64,000 nt of DNA. Origin: Halopseudomonas nanhaiensis (GTDB lineage Bacteria > Pseudomonadota > Gammaproteobacteria > Pseudomonadales > Pseudomonadaceae). The notes beneath the pieces were generated by a model. The model did no database searches and was not told where the DNA came from. It worked only from the letters and a program-made list of their open reading frames with translations. The stretch lies in the NCBI RefSeq assembly GCF_020025155.1, contig NZ_CP073751.1, positions 3,189,501-3,253,500 on the forward strand, read 5' to 3'. A program made the translations under genes and the position numbers. Shown here in pieces: positions 63,207 through 64,000 of this stretch (position 1 is its first letter; each line of letters opens with the position of its first letter).

Positions 63207-64000
63207 TCCCCATCATCATGTCCGGCGGTACCGGGTCTCGGCTCTGGCCGCTTTCGCGCCAACTGAATCCCAAGCAGTTCCTGCCGCTGGCAGAGGCTTC
63301 CTTCTCGATGCTTCAGGCGACCATCATGCGCCTGAAGGGTCTGGACATGCAGCAGCCCCGGCTGATCTGCAACGAGGAGCATCGCTTCCTCGCCGCTGAG
63401 CAGTTGCGCAAGATGGGCATGGAGAACGCTTCAATCATGCTGGAACCAGCTGGCCGGAACACGGCGCCAGCGGTTGCCATCGCCGCGATTCAGGCGCAGG
63501 AAAGCGGAGACGATCCGGTTCTGCTGATTCTTGCAGCCGATCATCTGATTCAGGATGAGGCAGGCTTCCGTGCCAGCGTCAACAAGGCTCTACCGCAGGC
63601 AGAAGCCGGCAAGCTGGTCGCGTTCGGCGTGGTACCCACCCATCCGGAAACCGGCTACGGTTATATCCAGCGCGGTCCGGCAGCCGGCGACAGTGCCTTC
63701 GCCGTGCAGCGTTTCGTAGAGAAGCCGGACACTGACACCGCCCGCGAATACGTCGCGTCCGGAGAATTTTTCTGGAACAGCGGCATGTTCATGTTCCGCG
63801 CCAGCCGTTACCTCGAGGAGCTGGGCAAATTCCGTCCGGATATCCTCGAGGCCTGCCGCGCTGCGATGGACAACCGCGAGACCGACATGCATTTCATCCG
63901 TGTCGATCGCGAAGCCTTTCTGGCCTGCCCGGAAGATTCGATCGATTATGCGGTCATGGAACGCACTGCTGACGCCGTGATGGTACCGCTGGATGTCGGC
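63203..64000 (+). CDS. manC: Mannose-1-phosphate guanylyltransferase (ManC/AlgA type), N-terminal part
   Basis: Makes GDP-mannose from mannose-1-phosphate and GTP, the precursor for mannose and fucose in this cluster. The first 266 residues are seen: [19 protein letters not shown] (pyrophosphorylase signature), NPKQFLPL, and [14 protein letters not shown]. It continues past the right edge, where the phosphomannose isomerase domain may follow, as in AlgA. ATGA overlap with the preceding stop shows coupling. Confidence 0.95.
   Translation, partial: MIPIIMSGGTGSRLWPLSRQLNPKQFLPLAEASFSMLQATIMRLKGLDMQQPRLICNEEHRFLAAEQLRKMGMENASIMLEPAGRNTAPAVAIAAIQAQESGDDPVLLILAADHLIQDEAGFRASVNKALPQAEAGKLVAFGVVPTHPETGYGYIQRGPAAGDSAFAVQRFVEKPDTDTAREYVASGEFFWNSGMFMFRASRYLEELGKFRPDILEACRAAMDNRETDMHFIRVDREAFLACPEDSIDYAVMERTADAVMVPLDVG

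Overview
The window looks like a chromosome segment of a Pseudomonas-type gammaproteobacterium. The order grpE-dnaK-dnaJ-dapB, recN facing away from grpE, fur facing away from bamE, then rnfH-ratA and smpB-ssrA is the usual pseudomonad arrangement. The GC-rich core resembles the Halopseudomonas / P. pertucinogena side of the group, but this placement is inferred from memory of the families, not from a tree.

Region 1 (1-10.4 kb) is core genome: the start of dapB, the heat-shock chaperone operon with a good sigma-32 promoter in front of grpE, recN with a LexA box, fur, bamE, rnfH/ratA, a sodium-dependent transporter, smpB and the tmRNA gene ssrA.

Region 2 (about 10.4-44.65 kb) is an integrated genomic island of about 34 kb in the 3' end of ssrA. 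The left end has the ssrA 3' end, a terminator, a cluster of GGTATTCCAA repeats and a tyrosine integrase. The right end has a second copy of the repeat, a near-copy of the ssrA 3' end with one base deleted, and a related terminator that is probably the displaced original one. The cargo is modular: a chimeric GNAT-TetR gene; a nickel/cobalt-type module (membrane anchor, HupE/UreJ protein, InrS/RcnR-like sensor, His-rich NicO efflux protein, YqaA-like protein); chrA/chrB for chromate; a candidate defence pair (SMC/RloC-like ATPase plus DUF3223-like protein); a plasmid-like module (zinc-ribbon/glycine-zipper protein, DUF932, YqaJ nuclease, gp3-like directionality factor, short RadC); a set of small exported or membrane proteins; a CoiA-like gene; a giant type ISP restriction-modification gene cut in two by an IS3-family element; umuDC with a LexA box; and a right end with an inovirus Gp2/YfjJ-like protein, an AlpA-like regulator and two unrecognised divergent genes.

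Region 3 (45.2-64 kb) is an exopolysaccharide cluster. It opens with an rfaH-type antiterminator gene, followed by an exact 12-base ops element, a small repeat protein, an outer-membrane beta-barrel, a short Wza-like exporter, a Wzc tyrosine autokinase, a PHP phosphatase, a WcaJ-like initiating transferase, ugd, a flippase, glycosyltransferases, gmd-fcl-gmm for GDP-fucose, a Wzy-like polymerase, a WecG/TagA-type transferase and the start of manC. This points to a Wzx/Wzy-made acidic, fucose- and mannose-precursor-using polymer. Transcription is probably kept processive by RfaH loaded at ops.
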